Below, piece by piece: positions 57,274-64,000 of a stretch of 64,000 bases of DNA. Below the pieces are notes generated by a model. The model did not search any database, was not told the DNA's origin, and saw nothing but the letters and a program-made list of their open reading frames with translations. Made by a program: the position numbers and the translations under genes. The stretch is taken from assembly GCA_013002025.1 (NCBI GenBank), contig JABDKW010000051.1:1-64000 (forward strand). The letters are read 5' to 3'. The stretch's first letter is position 1, and each line of letters begins with the position of its first letter. The stretch is from Gammaproteobacteria bacterium (lineage in GTDB: Bacteria; Pseudomonadota; Gammaproteobacteria; Arenicellales; Arenicellaceae).

Positions 57274-57492
57274 TTAGGCATAAATCAAACCCAAAATAGC
57301 CAGAGAATTAATTAACAATAGGATTATAGCCACGCGGTATTGCTTCTTAACTATATAGAGCAAGGCCACCACAAACATCAGCAGAGTGATGACAACTGCG
57401 GGCGTAAAGGGTGCCTGCACCAGCACGGCACTGACGGCCGACACAACAATCATTGTGCCGGCAATCAGCTTATGGCTAAGTTTGCTCGCCAT
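57274..57492 (-). CDS. Small membrane protein, 72 residues
   Basis: Three hydrophobic segments (KLIAGTMIVVSAVSAVLV, PAVVITLLMFVVALLYIV, AIILLLINSLAILGLIY) and a short charged N-terminus. It lies 27 bases after the HTH gene on the same strand and probably forms an operon with it. Its stop codon lies in GCCTAAC, the sequence of an attC outer arm. No family recognised. Confidence 0.6.
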   Translation of the reverse strand: MASKLSHKLIAGTMIVVSAVSAVLVQAPFTPAVVITLLMFVVALLYIVKKQYRVAIILLLINSLAILGLIYA

Positions 57493-57519
57493 CTCTATTA
57501 CATCTTCCTATAAGCGCGC

Positions 57520-57933
57520 CTACCAAATCCGGCGTTCATCCCCGTATCGTACAAACACCGCCGAGATGTAGGCACACAGAAAAAAGGCACTGGCTAACGG
57601 CGGCTTATCAATAAAAAACCAAAACACAAATCCGCCCACCAAAAAGAATATTTCAAACCAGATCATGGTGCGTTTTTTATAAATACCAATCATATTGGCC
57701 CGATACCACCAAGGCAGGGCCTTCCAGGATTCCGACTCTTTATCTATCACAGTAATTTCCTCTGTTAGTTGTTCAATGTTGACTTCTAATACAGAGGCAA
57801 GGCATTTGAGTGTTTCCATGCTGGCTTTCTGACCGCTCTCCACGCGCTGAATGGTTCTCACATTCAAATCGCAGAATTCAGCCAGTTGTTCCTGAGACCA
57901 ACCATGTTTATCGCGTAATTTTTTAACAATCAT
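57520..57933 (-). CDS. XRE-type HTH regulator with C-terminal membrane domain
   Basis: Residues 1-60 are a Cro/C1-type helix-turn-helix (KKLRDKHGWSQEQLAEFCDLNVRTI then QRVESGQ). Residues about 85-130 hold two membrane segments (WFEIFFLVGGFVFWFFI and ASAFFLCAYISAVFV). This makes a membrane-bound DNA-binding protein. A 7-bp inverted repeat CTGTCGG/CCGACAG (58014-58051) upstream may be its own operator. Confidence 0.8.
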   Translation of the reverse strand: MIVKKLRDKHGWSQEQLAEFCDLNVRTIQRVESGQKASMETLKCLASVLEVNIEQLTEEITVIDKESESWKALPWWYRANMIGIYKKRTMIWFEIFFLVGGFVFWFFIDKPPLASAFFLCAYISAVFVRYGDERRIW

Positions 57934-58190
57934 AATTATCCAAAACCCATAGCCAGTTAACGATTCATGTTTACCTTACCTCTCGGCAAGGAAATACTGA
58001 CAGTTTAACACCCCTGTCGGACACGACTATTGCCCGACAACAACCCGACAGAGGCTAGACGGCTTGGCTTAATAATATAAAAACGATACGACGCACGTAG
58101 GGCATACCATCCAATTAGCCAGAAAATTACCCGCAGCAAGGCATACTGCCGAGCTATTATGGGACCGTTACAGCTGTCACTCACTCTTCA

Positions 58191-58394
58191 TTGCCGAACC
58201 GAAAAGAAAAGCCATTGTTATCTGGGAAGCCTGATATTCCAGATCCTCCGCAAAAGCCAGAGCCCCTGGAGTGCTGTGGTGGCGGGTGCTACCCCTGTGT
58301 GTTCGATTACTACTATGATCAATTAGCAGAGTGGGAACAGCGCCATGGAATCCTGCTGCAGGAATGGGAGCGCCGAGAAAAGAAAGACCGATAG
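58191..58394 (+). CDS. Small Cys-rich protein, oxidoreductase-like N-terminal domain
   Basis: 67 residues; the core CCGGGCYPCVFDYYYDQLAEWE is the short 'oxidoreductase-like' domain found also at the N-terminus of some eukaryotic proteins. The three close cysteines suggest a metal or redox role, unproven. The start used is TTG; no ATG is in frame upstream, so the N-terminus is uncertain. Only plus-strand gene in this stretch. Confidence 0.65.
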   Translation: MPNRKEKPLLSGKPDIPDPPQKPEPLECCGGGCYPCVFDYYYDQLAEWEQRHGILLQEWERREKKDR

Positions 58395-58464
58395 CTAATT
58401 AATGAGGAAACTGTGGGGCGGCTTTGTGCTGCGGTTTCAACCGGTCGAAGCGGACATTGGAGAT

Positions 58465-58483
58465 AAAGGGCTCTGGCCCTTTT
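58465..58483. terminator. Terminator between the Cys-rich gene and the next minus-strand gene
   Basis: AAAGGGC, loop TCTG and GCCCTTT form a perfect 7-bp stem with T residues after it and A residues before it. It overlaps the last bases of the minus-strand gene's stop and can act in both directions. Confidence 0.65.
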
Positions 58484-59204
58484 AATTTGTTCCCGGCCCA
58501 AGTACCGTTAGTGTGTTTTTGATCCGTTCGAGGTGCGCTCGCTCGATTTCCGACCAATGTTCAGCTTCAGCACCGTCATCTTTAAGGTCTGCTGCGGTCG
58601 TGCCATACGCGGCAAGGTCATCCATAAAGATAATCATTAATTCTTTCTGTCGTGACGCATCGGTGAGGTACACCATTCGTGCATAGAGTACTTCTTGAGG
58701 GTACGAATAGCCTTTTCCTGCAAGAAACTGCCGCACCAATGCGCTATCGGTTCCCCGCTTCCGCTTCTTGTTAGGGTCGAACCGGAAAGCGTCTGTGTCT
58801 GCATAAAACTCGTAATCTCCTAACTTCAACCGCAGCGGCGAATCGTCATAATCGTATGTGTAAGATTTACCACGCAGATAAGCTTCATATTGCACCCAAT
58901 ATAAACTCTTTAGTTTGCCATCAGGGGTCGTCTCAACAAAAAAGTGCTGCTCGGTATCAGCCACGCCGTACAAAACAAACTTTTGCCCACCCAAATGTTG
59001 ATACTTTGAATCGAAGCGTAGTGTTAAAGCTGGATCATAGGTTGATACTAGATCATTTCCGATGACAGAGCGGCCAAGATTAGTTTCTTCGGGCATGGTA
59101 GTAAAACGACCACGATCAGAGAAATACCAGTGCGCAATGGCCAACCCGGTGACAACAATTAATGCAGTGAACAATGATGCTTTTTTCATTTTCATGCCGA
59201 GCAT
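58482..59204 (-). CDS. Membrane-anchored protein of unknown function
   Basis: About 240 residues. A basic start (MKMKKAS) and a hydrophobic segment (LFTALIVVTGLAIAHWYF) suggest one N-terminal anchor, with the rest outside. The body is rich in aromatic and charged residues (YEAYLRGKSYTYDYDD) with no motif I recognise. Three close ATGs (59204, 59195, 59189) could start it; the first has GGGA upstream. Confidence 0.55.
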   Translation of the reverse strand: MLGMKMKKASLFTALIVVTGLAIAHWYFSDRGRFTTMPEETNLGRSVIGNDLVSTYDPALTLRFDSKYQHLGGQKFVLYGVADTEQHFFVETTPDGKLKSLYWVQYEAYLRGKSYTYDYDDSPLRLKLGDYEFYADTDAFRFDPNKKRKRGTDSALVRQFLAGKGYSYPQEVLYARMVYLTDASRQKELMIIFMDDLAAYGTTAADLKDDGAEAEHWSEIERAHLERIKNTLTVLGPGTN

Positions 59205-59289
59205 TATTGTCCCAGTAGCATCTTTTGACCAACACTGAATGACCGCTCTGTGTATTGTAACCGCCTCAACTTTGTGCCCGTAGCGGTCG

Positions 59290-59571
59290 TTACGCGGCTG
59301 ATACATTTATCTTTACACCAAGAGAATGCAGAACTTTTTGCACCGTTTCATATCTTGGTTTCGCTCCCGGGGAAAACGCCTTATATAGGCTTTCCCGCCC
59401 CAATCCTGACTCTTGTGCAATTGCAGACATGCCTCGCGCTTTGGCAACATGACCAATGGCAGCAAGAAATACACTTGAATCATCTTCTTCAAGCGCAGCA
59501 GAGAGATACTCTGCGATAGCCTCTTCACTATCGAGATATACACTTGGATCAAACTCTGTAATTTTAACCAT
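59290..59571 (-). CDS. Antitoxin, HigA-like addiction-module antidote
   Basis: 94 residues starting MVKITEFDP, then LDSEEAIAEYLSAALEEDD and a helix-turn-helix (ARGMSAIAQESGLGRESLYKAFS). This is the pattern of the 'probable addiction module antidote protein' group. The ATG at 59571 is chosen because GGAG lies 8 bases ahead; an ATG at 59589 that overlaps the toxin stop is the alternative. It follows the toxin gene, the order usual for HigBA. Confidence 0.88.
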   Translation of the reverse strand: MVKITEFDPSVYLDSEEAIAEYLSAALEEDDSSVFLAAIGHVAKARGMSAIAQESGLGRESLYKAFSPGAKPRYETVQKVLHSLGVKINVSAA

Positions 59572-59585
59572 ATTAGATACTCCAC

Positions 59586-59876
59586 TCATAATTCGGACAA
59601 TATACTCCGAGCGCGAGCTATATCCTTGCTTTGGCTCGATTTATCTCCTCCACACAGGAGAAGCACGACAAGACCAGATTTTCGGGTGAAATAGATCCGA
59701 TACCCTGGCCCAAAATGTATCCTAAGTTCATGCAGACCGGGGCCCAATGATTTTGAGTCGCCGGAATTACCTTGGCGGATTGATTCGATTCGCGCCAATA
59801 CTCTTGCAGCCGCCCTTCGATCCTTGAGCCTGGTAAGCCATTTGGCGAAGACATCGGTCTGCTGAATTTGATACAT
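59586..59876 (-). CDS. Toxin, RelE/HigB-like addiction-module killer protein
   Basis: 96 residues; AKWLTRLKDRRAAARVLARI, then LHELRIHFGPGYRIYFTRK and LLLCGGDKSSQSKDIARA are the signature of this RelE-fold family, which cleaves mRNA at the ribosome. The ATG at 59876 matches family N-termini. A perfect operator-like palindrome lies just upstream. Confidence 0.88.
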   Translation of the reverse strand: MYQIQQTDVFAKWLTRLKDRRAAARVLARIESIRQGNSGDSKSLGPGLHELRIHFGPGYRIYFTRKSGLVVLLLCGGDKSSQSKDIARARSILSEL

Positions 59877-59882
59877 TAGAGT

Positions 59883-59904
59883 AGTGTATCCGAATGGATA
59901 CACT
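59883..59904 (-). promoter_or_regulatory. Operator of the toxin-antitoxin operon
   Basis: AGTGTATCC and GGATACACT form a perfect 9-base inverted repeat around GAAT, 6 bases upstream of the toxin start. TA pairs repress their own promoter through such sites, so this is the likely binding site of the antitoxin. Confidence 0.75.
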
Positions 59905-60166
59905 CATGCAACTGGCACTATGTTGGCTAAGACTCTGGTCTAACCCACGAAAAGTAGACACCGATTTACGCGTACTGGACTTGCTCACCATTGTGGACAC
60001 TATCATGCCCACAGCTTCGCAGTTGATGGGCGATTGGTAGTTCGGTGGATTCAGAGGCTCAGTAGGCCAACGACGGCTCTGTGTATGAAACCGACTTCAG
60101 TTATCGAGCGACAATGTGCTGTAGGGTGATCATGGTTGTAATGCCTGATTCAAAATAAGGGTTAAG

Positions 60167-60532
60167 CTAGTTATGTGAGCGTTTAGCGAGCAACAAGACC
60201 AGCATCGCGAGGATCGCCGGAGTGGCTTGAGTGAAGAAGATGCTTGGCTGGGCGGTGAGTGCTCCAAAAACACCTGCTACAATTACACACGCAAGGAAGA
60301 ACACCTTTACATCTGTGCGGTCTCGCAACAATCCCCAGAACAAGCCCGCGGCCAGAAAACCGTTATACAAACCCTGGTTCATGGCCAGTACTGCTGAACT
60401 GCTGGAAACTTCCGGTGTCATATTAAAGACCTTACGCCCTATTTCGTGATCCCAGTAAAACATCTCTAAAACCAGAATACCGCAATGAGACAGGGCGACA
60501 AATGCAATCAAAATCAAAGATAGCAATTTCAT
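60167..60532 (-). CDS. DUF1304 membrane protein
   Basis: 121 residues with four hydrophobic segments. The family pattern is clear: LVLEMFYWDHEIGRKVF, then AMNQGLYNGFLAAGLFWGLL and a late FFTQATPAILAMLVL. Function unknown. The about 260 bases between this gene and the toxin-antitoxin operator hold no gene I can support. Confidence 0.85.
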   Translation of the reverse strand: MKLLSLILIAFVALSHCGILVLEMFYWDHEIGRKVFNMTPEVSSSSAVLAMNQGLYNGFLAAGLFWGLLRDRTDVKVFFLACVIVAGVFGALTAQPSIFFTQATPAILAMLVLLLAKRSHN

Positions 60533-60726
60533 GGCTGGCCGGCCCTTTATTATTGAATTACCCCGACTTTAGCACGAACAGAATATCCTTAAACACTAGC
60601 GCCTTCAGGCTCTGATTAATTGCGCGCGGTTTCATTCCAAAATTTTGGTGGGAAATCAAAATTAAAGGCTCCAAAGCCCGTTATATTTGTATAACCGCTA
60701 TGTTTATGAAACTGACCCGGCGTAGT

Positions 60727-60797
60727 GCCCTAAGTGAATGCCGCCGCCTCAATAACTGGCGGCGTCTAGGTCGTCAGAGTTAAGTGATTTGTTAGGT
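60727..60797 (-). repeat. attC-like imperfect inverted repeat at the end of the YcxB-like gene
   Basis: Read on the minus strand, the element begins ACCTAAC (a perfect RYYYAAC outer arm), has an inner perfect stem CGCCGCC/GGCGGCG with a 9-base loop, and ends TTAGGGC. CCTAA and TTAGG at the two ends pair. The layout and several stretches (CCTAACAA, GACG, GGCGGCGGC, ATTCA, TTAGG) resemble gene-cassette attC sites, but the distal arm departs from GTTRRRY. No integrase is in the window. Confidence 0.45.
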
Positions 60798-61192
60798 TTA
60801 ACCAAATCAATATAATCTTGAAATATTACTTTCTCTTCTTTGGTGAAGCACCGAAAAGGGAGCGGGAGCGCACCCTCTTCCAACTCAATTAAATATGCCT
60901 TTGTTAATATATGAACTTGCTTTACATCACTCCACGCTATAACTTTTTCGCCAGTATTCGATTTGCGGGTAACCCCCTCTCCATCAATTTGGAAATTGCA
61001 TTCTCCAACCCGAAGTTTCTTATAGGCAAAGGCTGGCGGACCAACCAGCCAAAGCATTACTGAGTGATGCCACTTATAGCCTCGATAAGTTTTACCTTTT
61101 TCTTCTGCATCCCTCTTCAATGAGATTGGCAAAAAGTCCCTTAAGGTTTTCAAATATTCAAGCAGCCGATAGTTTACCGAAATCTGGATCAT
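60749..61192 (-). CDS. YcxB-like protein with an attC-encoded C-terminal tail
   Basis: 147 residues. A hydrophobic segment (SVMLWLVGPPAFAY) is followed by a PH-like stretch, ECNFQIDGEGVTRKS and EKVIAWSDVKQVHI, the pattern of YcxB-like proteins. The last 16 residues (KPNKSLNSDDLDAASY) are encoded by the attC-like repeat; such NKSLNSD tails are common in cassette genes. Function unknown. Confidence 0.6.
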   Translation of the reverse strand: MIQISVNYRLLEYLKTLRDFLPISLKRDAEEKGKTYRGYKWHHSVMLWLVGPPAFAYKKLRVGECNFQIDGEGVTRKSNTGEKVIAWSDVKQVHILTKAYLIELEEGALPLPFRCFTKEEKVIFQDYIDLVKPNKSLNSDDLDAASY

Positions 61193-61385
61193 CTGGAACG
61201 TAGCGCATTTAAATAGATAAATAAGGGCGGAACACGTTTATTTGCGAGCATGCCCAAGGTCCAACATGTGGATGGAACAGACGGACGCGTCATGCAACCA
61301 TGGCGAATCAATTCGATGTTTTTGCCCCACACTTCGTTTTAGGCGGTAGTCATGGCTACCTTTAAAATCTCAGACAAGCTATTTA

Positions 61386-61892
61386 TTAGAGGGGAAGGAT
61401 ACCGAACGTGCTATCGCGGCATGTCCCAGGGAGATATCTGACGTCGATATTACTACCGCAAAGCCAGGAATGTATTACCAGTGGTTCGGCTGCGGGGGCC
61501 AATTTATTTCCATCCGAATCTACCGGTGTCAAGACAACCACTCGGTCATCTATCAGCGGGTCGCCAAAGTTCTGTGCCGTCACCGCTATCCATCCAGCGC
61601 CGGTTTGAACTCGCTTAACGTATTTGGAAGCGCCATTTGGCCCAGCCTGTGTTTCACAACCGTAGGTGTCCGCAGCGATCGTGTTTGAATCACCCATCTG
61701 GTACGCCTCGGAGATGGCAGCACGACAGGAGGTCGCTGCGATGAGAAGCTCGGACACTTTGGCACGTTTTAAGTAATCGCTGTATGCAGGTAATGCGATC
61801 GCCGCCAAAGCACCGATGACCGCTACGACGATCAGCAGTTCGATAAGAGTAAAACCATGGGTACTCCCCGGCAGACGTTTAACGTAAGCCAC
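61386..61892 (-). CDS. Type IV pilin
   Basis: Prepilin with cleavage motif G-FTLIELLIVVAVIGALAAI; the glutamate at mature position 5 is present, followed by LPAYSDYLKRAKVSELL. The leader is 13 residues from a GTG start. Cys pairs (CETQ in the middle; CGS and GTC near the C-terminus) can form the D-loop disulfide. No pil assembly genes are nearby, so it is an orphan pilin. Confidence 0.87.
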   Translation of the reverse strand: MAYVKRLPGSTHGFTLIELLIVVAVIGALAAIALPAYSDYLKRAKVSELLIAATSCRAAISEAYQMGDSNTIAADTYGCETQAGPNGASKYVKRVQTGAGWIAVTAQNFGDPLIDDRVVVLTPVDSDGNKLAPAAEPLVIHSWLCGSNIDVRYLPGTCRDSTFGILPL

Positions 61893-62323
61893 AGTAAAGT
61901 ACCCATCCTGAAAAAGTTAATTTCATCGTCCCGCAATATAATTGAGTGCCATCACCTCTTATGGCAGTCGAGCGTTGGTGGTGGCCTCAGCATGATTGGC
62001 TTAAAACCACAGCTCTACGCGCTGCCAGTGACAATTGATTCAAGATCAATGGTACTCCAAAATGGCCGAGGATTGAGTTTTGCCATCCTAAGGCTCTGAT
62101 AATTGATCAAAGGCGAGGCCTGTACTGGCTTTTCTTAACCTGTACTCATTTCTGACACACATACTGAGAATGCGACAATTATTGTCATACATCTCACAAA
62201 CAGCTCTGCGCCCTGAGATGCGACCATTTTCGCGGTATTTGAGCGCTGTTTTCCCCTCCCACTGCTGGTGGCGATAACACCGTTAGTAGCGTCTAATTTT
62301 GTCCTGTTTAGGCAGGCGTTTTA
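61893..62323. other. Gene-free stretch upstream of the pilin gene
   Basis: No gene with a credible start or family is seen in these 431 bases. They hold AT-rich dyads: ATTGAT/ATCAAT at 62034-62050, TTGATCAA at 62103-62110, and the perfect palindrome GACAATTATTGTC at 62174-62186. These may be regulator sites for the pilin gene. A sigma-54-like TGGCAC...TTGC pair is present but wrongly spaced. Confidence 0.4.
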
Positions 62324-62809
62324 CTATCCCGTAGAGGTCAAATTAAACGATCCCTGCGCGCTGACGCTAATGCTGTCTTGCCCCAAAAGCGGGCCGCATT
62401 CCAGCTCTGCACTGCTGGTGCCGGATACCGTTGTGCCTTCAAATTGACCCAAATATTCGACCACACCCGTGCAGGTCACATCGGTGTTTTCATCGAGAGG
62501 CAAAACAACGGTCTGAGTGCCTGAGTTAAGGCTGAATGACCCATCCGCAGCGATGGTTGTGCTCACCTGAAAGTCTTCTTCTAATACCGTCAGCGTGTTT
62601 CCCGAAACCTCTATTTCTAACTCGCGACTTTGTGGTTCAAACTCGATTACACCGTTTTCCACCGAGTCTATGGATTGGGTGCCGACATATTTACCCTGGA
62701 TAACCTTGCCCGCCTCAAGCCCTGCGCCGGAGTCGGAGCTGCCGCCACCGCAGGAGGCAATTAAAAGTGTGACTGTTGGTATCAGGAATACTTTACGAGT
62801 GCTTATCAT
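62324..62809 (-). CDS. Small lipoprotein of unknown function
   Basis: 161 residues with a lipoprotein signal (VFLIPTVTLLIASC) and a Gly/Ser linker after the lipobox Cys. The rest is acidic, Thr/Ser-rich and predicted beta (NTLTVLEEDFQVSTTI), with two further cysteines (TCTGV, LECGP) that may form a disulfide. No family recognised. Confidence 0.65.
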   Translation of the reverse strand: MISTRKVFLIPTVTLLIASCGGGSSDSGAGLEAGKVIQGKYVGTQSIDSVENGVIEFEPQSRELEIEVSGNTLTVLEEDFQVSTTIAADGSFSLNSGTQTVVLPLDENTDVTCTGVVEYLGQFEGTTVSGTSSAELECGPLLGQDSISVSAQGSFNLTSTG

Positions 62810-62985
62810 GAGCTGAATGATGCCTTAGTTGAGTTTTATATCGAGTAACATCCGAGATTGAATGCTGGGAGTATGAGGTAGGAGTATTAAAACGCGACGC
62901 CGTTTTATTAACGACTTGATTATACAGCAGATTTTACCCGTCTAAGAAGAGTAACGAAAGTGAAAAAAAGAGCGGGGGAGTGGTT

Positions 62986-63732
62986 TTAAAGGGGCCGTGC
63001 TGGCCAACAGCTCATAATAAACTGCTGTTCGGCGGGCACTGCGCCGATATGGTCCTGAACTTTGTGGTAGCCCGGCGTGTCCTTTTGATAGTGCCAGCGG
63101 CTCAATAGGTTGCCGCGCTCGTCGAGCAGCTTAAACTTGATCTCGCCACTCGCTGTGACATAAGCGGGGCCGAGCCAGCAACCCAGGTCAACGGGGGCTG
63201 CGGACAAGTTAGCCGCTGATTTAATGATGGGCAGAATCAATTCATCCCAGCGTGGGTGGCCGTGCAACCAATTGAGTTCTCTGCCATACACGATGGCCGA
63301 GTTGGTCCAATCAGGCAAATACACATACCCGTTCTGCCGCTCGGCTGTGCTGGTGTAGACAAACCGAAAGGTAAGGGGCTGAGGTGCGTCGCCCATGTGC
63401 ATGGTTACCAACCACCACCGATGGTCGGCGCTCGGTTTAGGTGCCAGACCGCGGCTGGCATCGGCAAACCATACCGGGCCGGTTGGCACGCTGACGGACG
63501 GTGCCGGCGCGGTGTCTTCGGCCGTGGCCGGGTACTGGAATGGAGTGAACCAGATGCTGAATTGAGAAATGATGGCGGGGTCATCAATGACCAACGGCGT
63601 GGGCAGGCCATCACCCGCGATTTCAATACGTTGCAGAGAGGGTTTGGCCGCCCCCGGCATGGCCACCAACAACAGTGCCCCCAGAAGCCCGATTGGCAAC
63701 GTGTTTTTTAGCCGAAAGCGCCAATTACCCAT
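62986..63732 (-). CDS. Exported protein of unknown function
   Basis: 248 residues with a signal peptide (TLPIGLLGALLLVAMPGAAK). The body is rich in Trp and Pro (WFTPFQYP, HRWWLVTMHMGD, NWLHGHPRWDEL) and looks like a beta-rich periplasmic domain. Two cysteines (GCWLG and SCWPA) could pair. No family recognised. Confidence 0.65.
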   Translation of the reverse strand: MGNWRFRLKNTLPIGLLGALLLVAMPGAAKPSLQRIEIAGDGLPTPLVIDDPAIISQFSIWFTPFQYPATAEDTAPAPSVSVPTGPVWFADASRGLAPKPSADHRWWLVTMHMGDAPQPLTFRFVYTSTAERQNGYVYLPDWTNSAIVYGRELNWLHGHPRWDELILPIIKSAANLSAAPVDLGCWLGPAYVTASGEIKFKLLDERGNLLSRWHYQKDTPGYHKVQDHIGAVPAEQQFIMSCWPARPL

Positions 63733-63790
63733 GCACTAATTATGGGGCCGGTACCCGCAATTACCATTAACAGTTGCACAGGTTGGGCGA

Positions 63791-64000
63791 CTAACTCAAG
63801 CCAAGGCGCGGCTTAAAATTGTCCAAGCCCTTACTAAGCGACTCAAGCACACCGGCGTCTTGCAAGTGTTGGCGCAGAGTGGCGTTCAGGCCGCCTTCGG
63901 TATTGAGGCTTTGCAATGCCTCCAGCAAACGAGCCTGACCATCGGTTGGCAAGCTACTCACGTAGCCGCCCAGCATGGCGACCACATAAGCCTCGGCAGC
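63791..64000 (-). CDS. C-terminal part of a hypothetical protein (5' end outside window)
   Basis: The frame is open to the right edge of the window. The visible 69 residues (from AAEAYVVAMLGGYVSSLPTDG) are helical, with Leu-rich stretches and no recognised motif. It ends 58 bases from the exported-protein gene on the same strand. Confidence 0.5.
   Translation of the reverse strand, partial: AAEAYVVAMLGGYVSSLPTDGQARLLEALQSLNTEGGLNATLRQHLQDAGVLESLSKGLDNFKPRLGLS

Noticed and set aside
57191-57279. Second attC site after the small membrane protein gene
   Set aside because: GCCTAAC holds the stop codon, but the distal arm (GTTAAAG) does not match GTTRRRY and only about 5 bp of inner pairing is seen; kept only as weak support.
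59940-60012. Insertion sequence end (AGTAGACACC-like stretch)
   Set aside because: No transposase fragment, paired inverted repeat or target duplication could be found.
61935-61955. Sigma-54-like promoter (TGGCAC ... TTGC on the minus strand) upstream of the pilin
   Set aside because: The two elements are about 4 bases too far apart for a -24/-12 promoter, even though pilin genes are often sigma-54 dependent.
62034-62050. FNR-like site TTGAT-N5-ATCAA
   Set aside because: The spacer is 5 rather than 4 bases and no fitting promoter is next to it.
61857-62099. 80-codon plus-strand frame overlapping the pilin start
   Set aside because: It begins inside the pilin gene, has no ribosome site and its product has no recognisable features.

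Overview
This window looks like chromosomal DNA from a gammaproteobacterium, probably free-living and aquatic or marine; I cannot name the genus. The reasons are the gammaproteobacterial gene orders: ilvE-waaF-waaC-waaG-waaP (the Pseudomonas-type LPS core operon), rhlB next to trxA and rho, tesA divergent from ybbA-ybbP, dapF-DUF484-xerC with uvrD close by, pdxA-rsmA and glmU-glmS. A sodium/proton antiporter (NhaC), a DUF5916 outer-membrane-type protein, a bacterial M49 peptidase and a long aromatic amino acid hydroxylase fit an aquatic heterotroph. No rRNA, tRNA, CRISPR array, prophage or intact insertion sequence was found.

Layout. 0-1.6 kb: tail of an unrecognised gene and a secreted metallophosphoesterase. 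1.6-7.6 kb: LPS core operon, in which the heptose glucosyltransferase (WaaG) and heptose kinase (WaaP) are a single polypeptide, followed by a second WaaP/Kdo-type kinase. 7.6-15.7 kb: patatin, rhlB, trxA, a DUF5916 protein, rho with a long hairpin-rich leader, gloB. 15.8-24.1 kb: uup, an EamA exporter, a 24-residue membrane ORF behind a palindrome, a divergent pair of DNA glycosylases (UDG-like and YcaQ), an ABC-2 exporter and a PYROXD2-like oxidoreductase. 24.1-30.5 kb: a 50-residue ORF whose ribosome site lies in a hairpin, DUF1761, nhaC, M49 peptidase, sixA, M20 amidohydrolase. 30.6-41.1 kb: a FAN1-type nuclease fused to a DnaQ-type 3'-5' exonuclease, an amino acid permease, DUF1415, a new 50-residue basic protein, a TPR protein, ybbP-ybbA, tesA, aromatic amino acid hydroxylase. 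41.1-57.2 kb: mostly core genes (metK, hemL, rpmE, rsmA, pdxA, glmU, glmS, uvrD, yrfG-like, dapF, xerC) with a 14-bp minisatellite at 41.4 kb and a cytochrome P450 at the end. 57.2-64 kb: accessory block of short, mostly minus-strand genes: membrane HTH regulator, HigBA-type toxin-antitoxin with a clear operator, DUF1304, a YcxB-like gene ending in an attC-like element, a type IV pilin, a lipoprotein and secreted proteins of unknown function.

Functional themes. LPS core heptosylation and phosphorylation are concentrated in one operon. DNA repair is unusually well represented: UvrD, a UDG-family glycosylase, the interstrand-crosslink glycosylase YcaQ, and the FAN1-DnaQ fusion. The most interesting candidates are the two protein fusions, the hairpin-controlled 50-residue ORF, the tiny membrane ORF with its palindrome, and the attC-like gene end. 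All assignments were made by reading motifs and gene order by eye; no database search was run.
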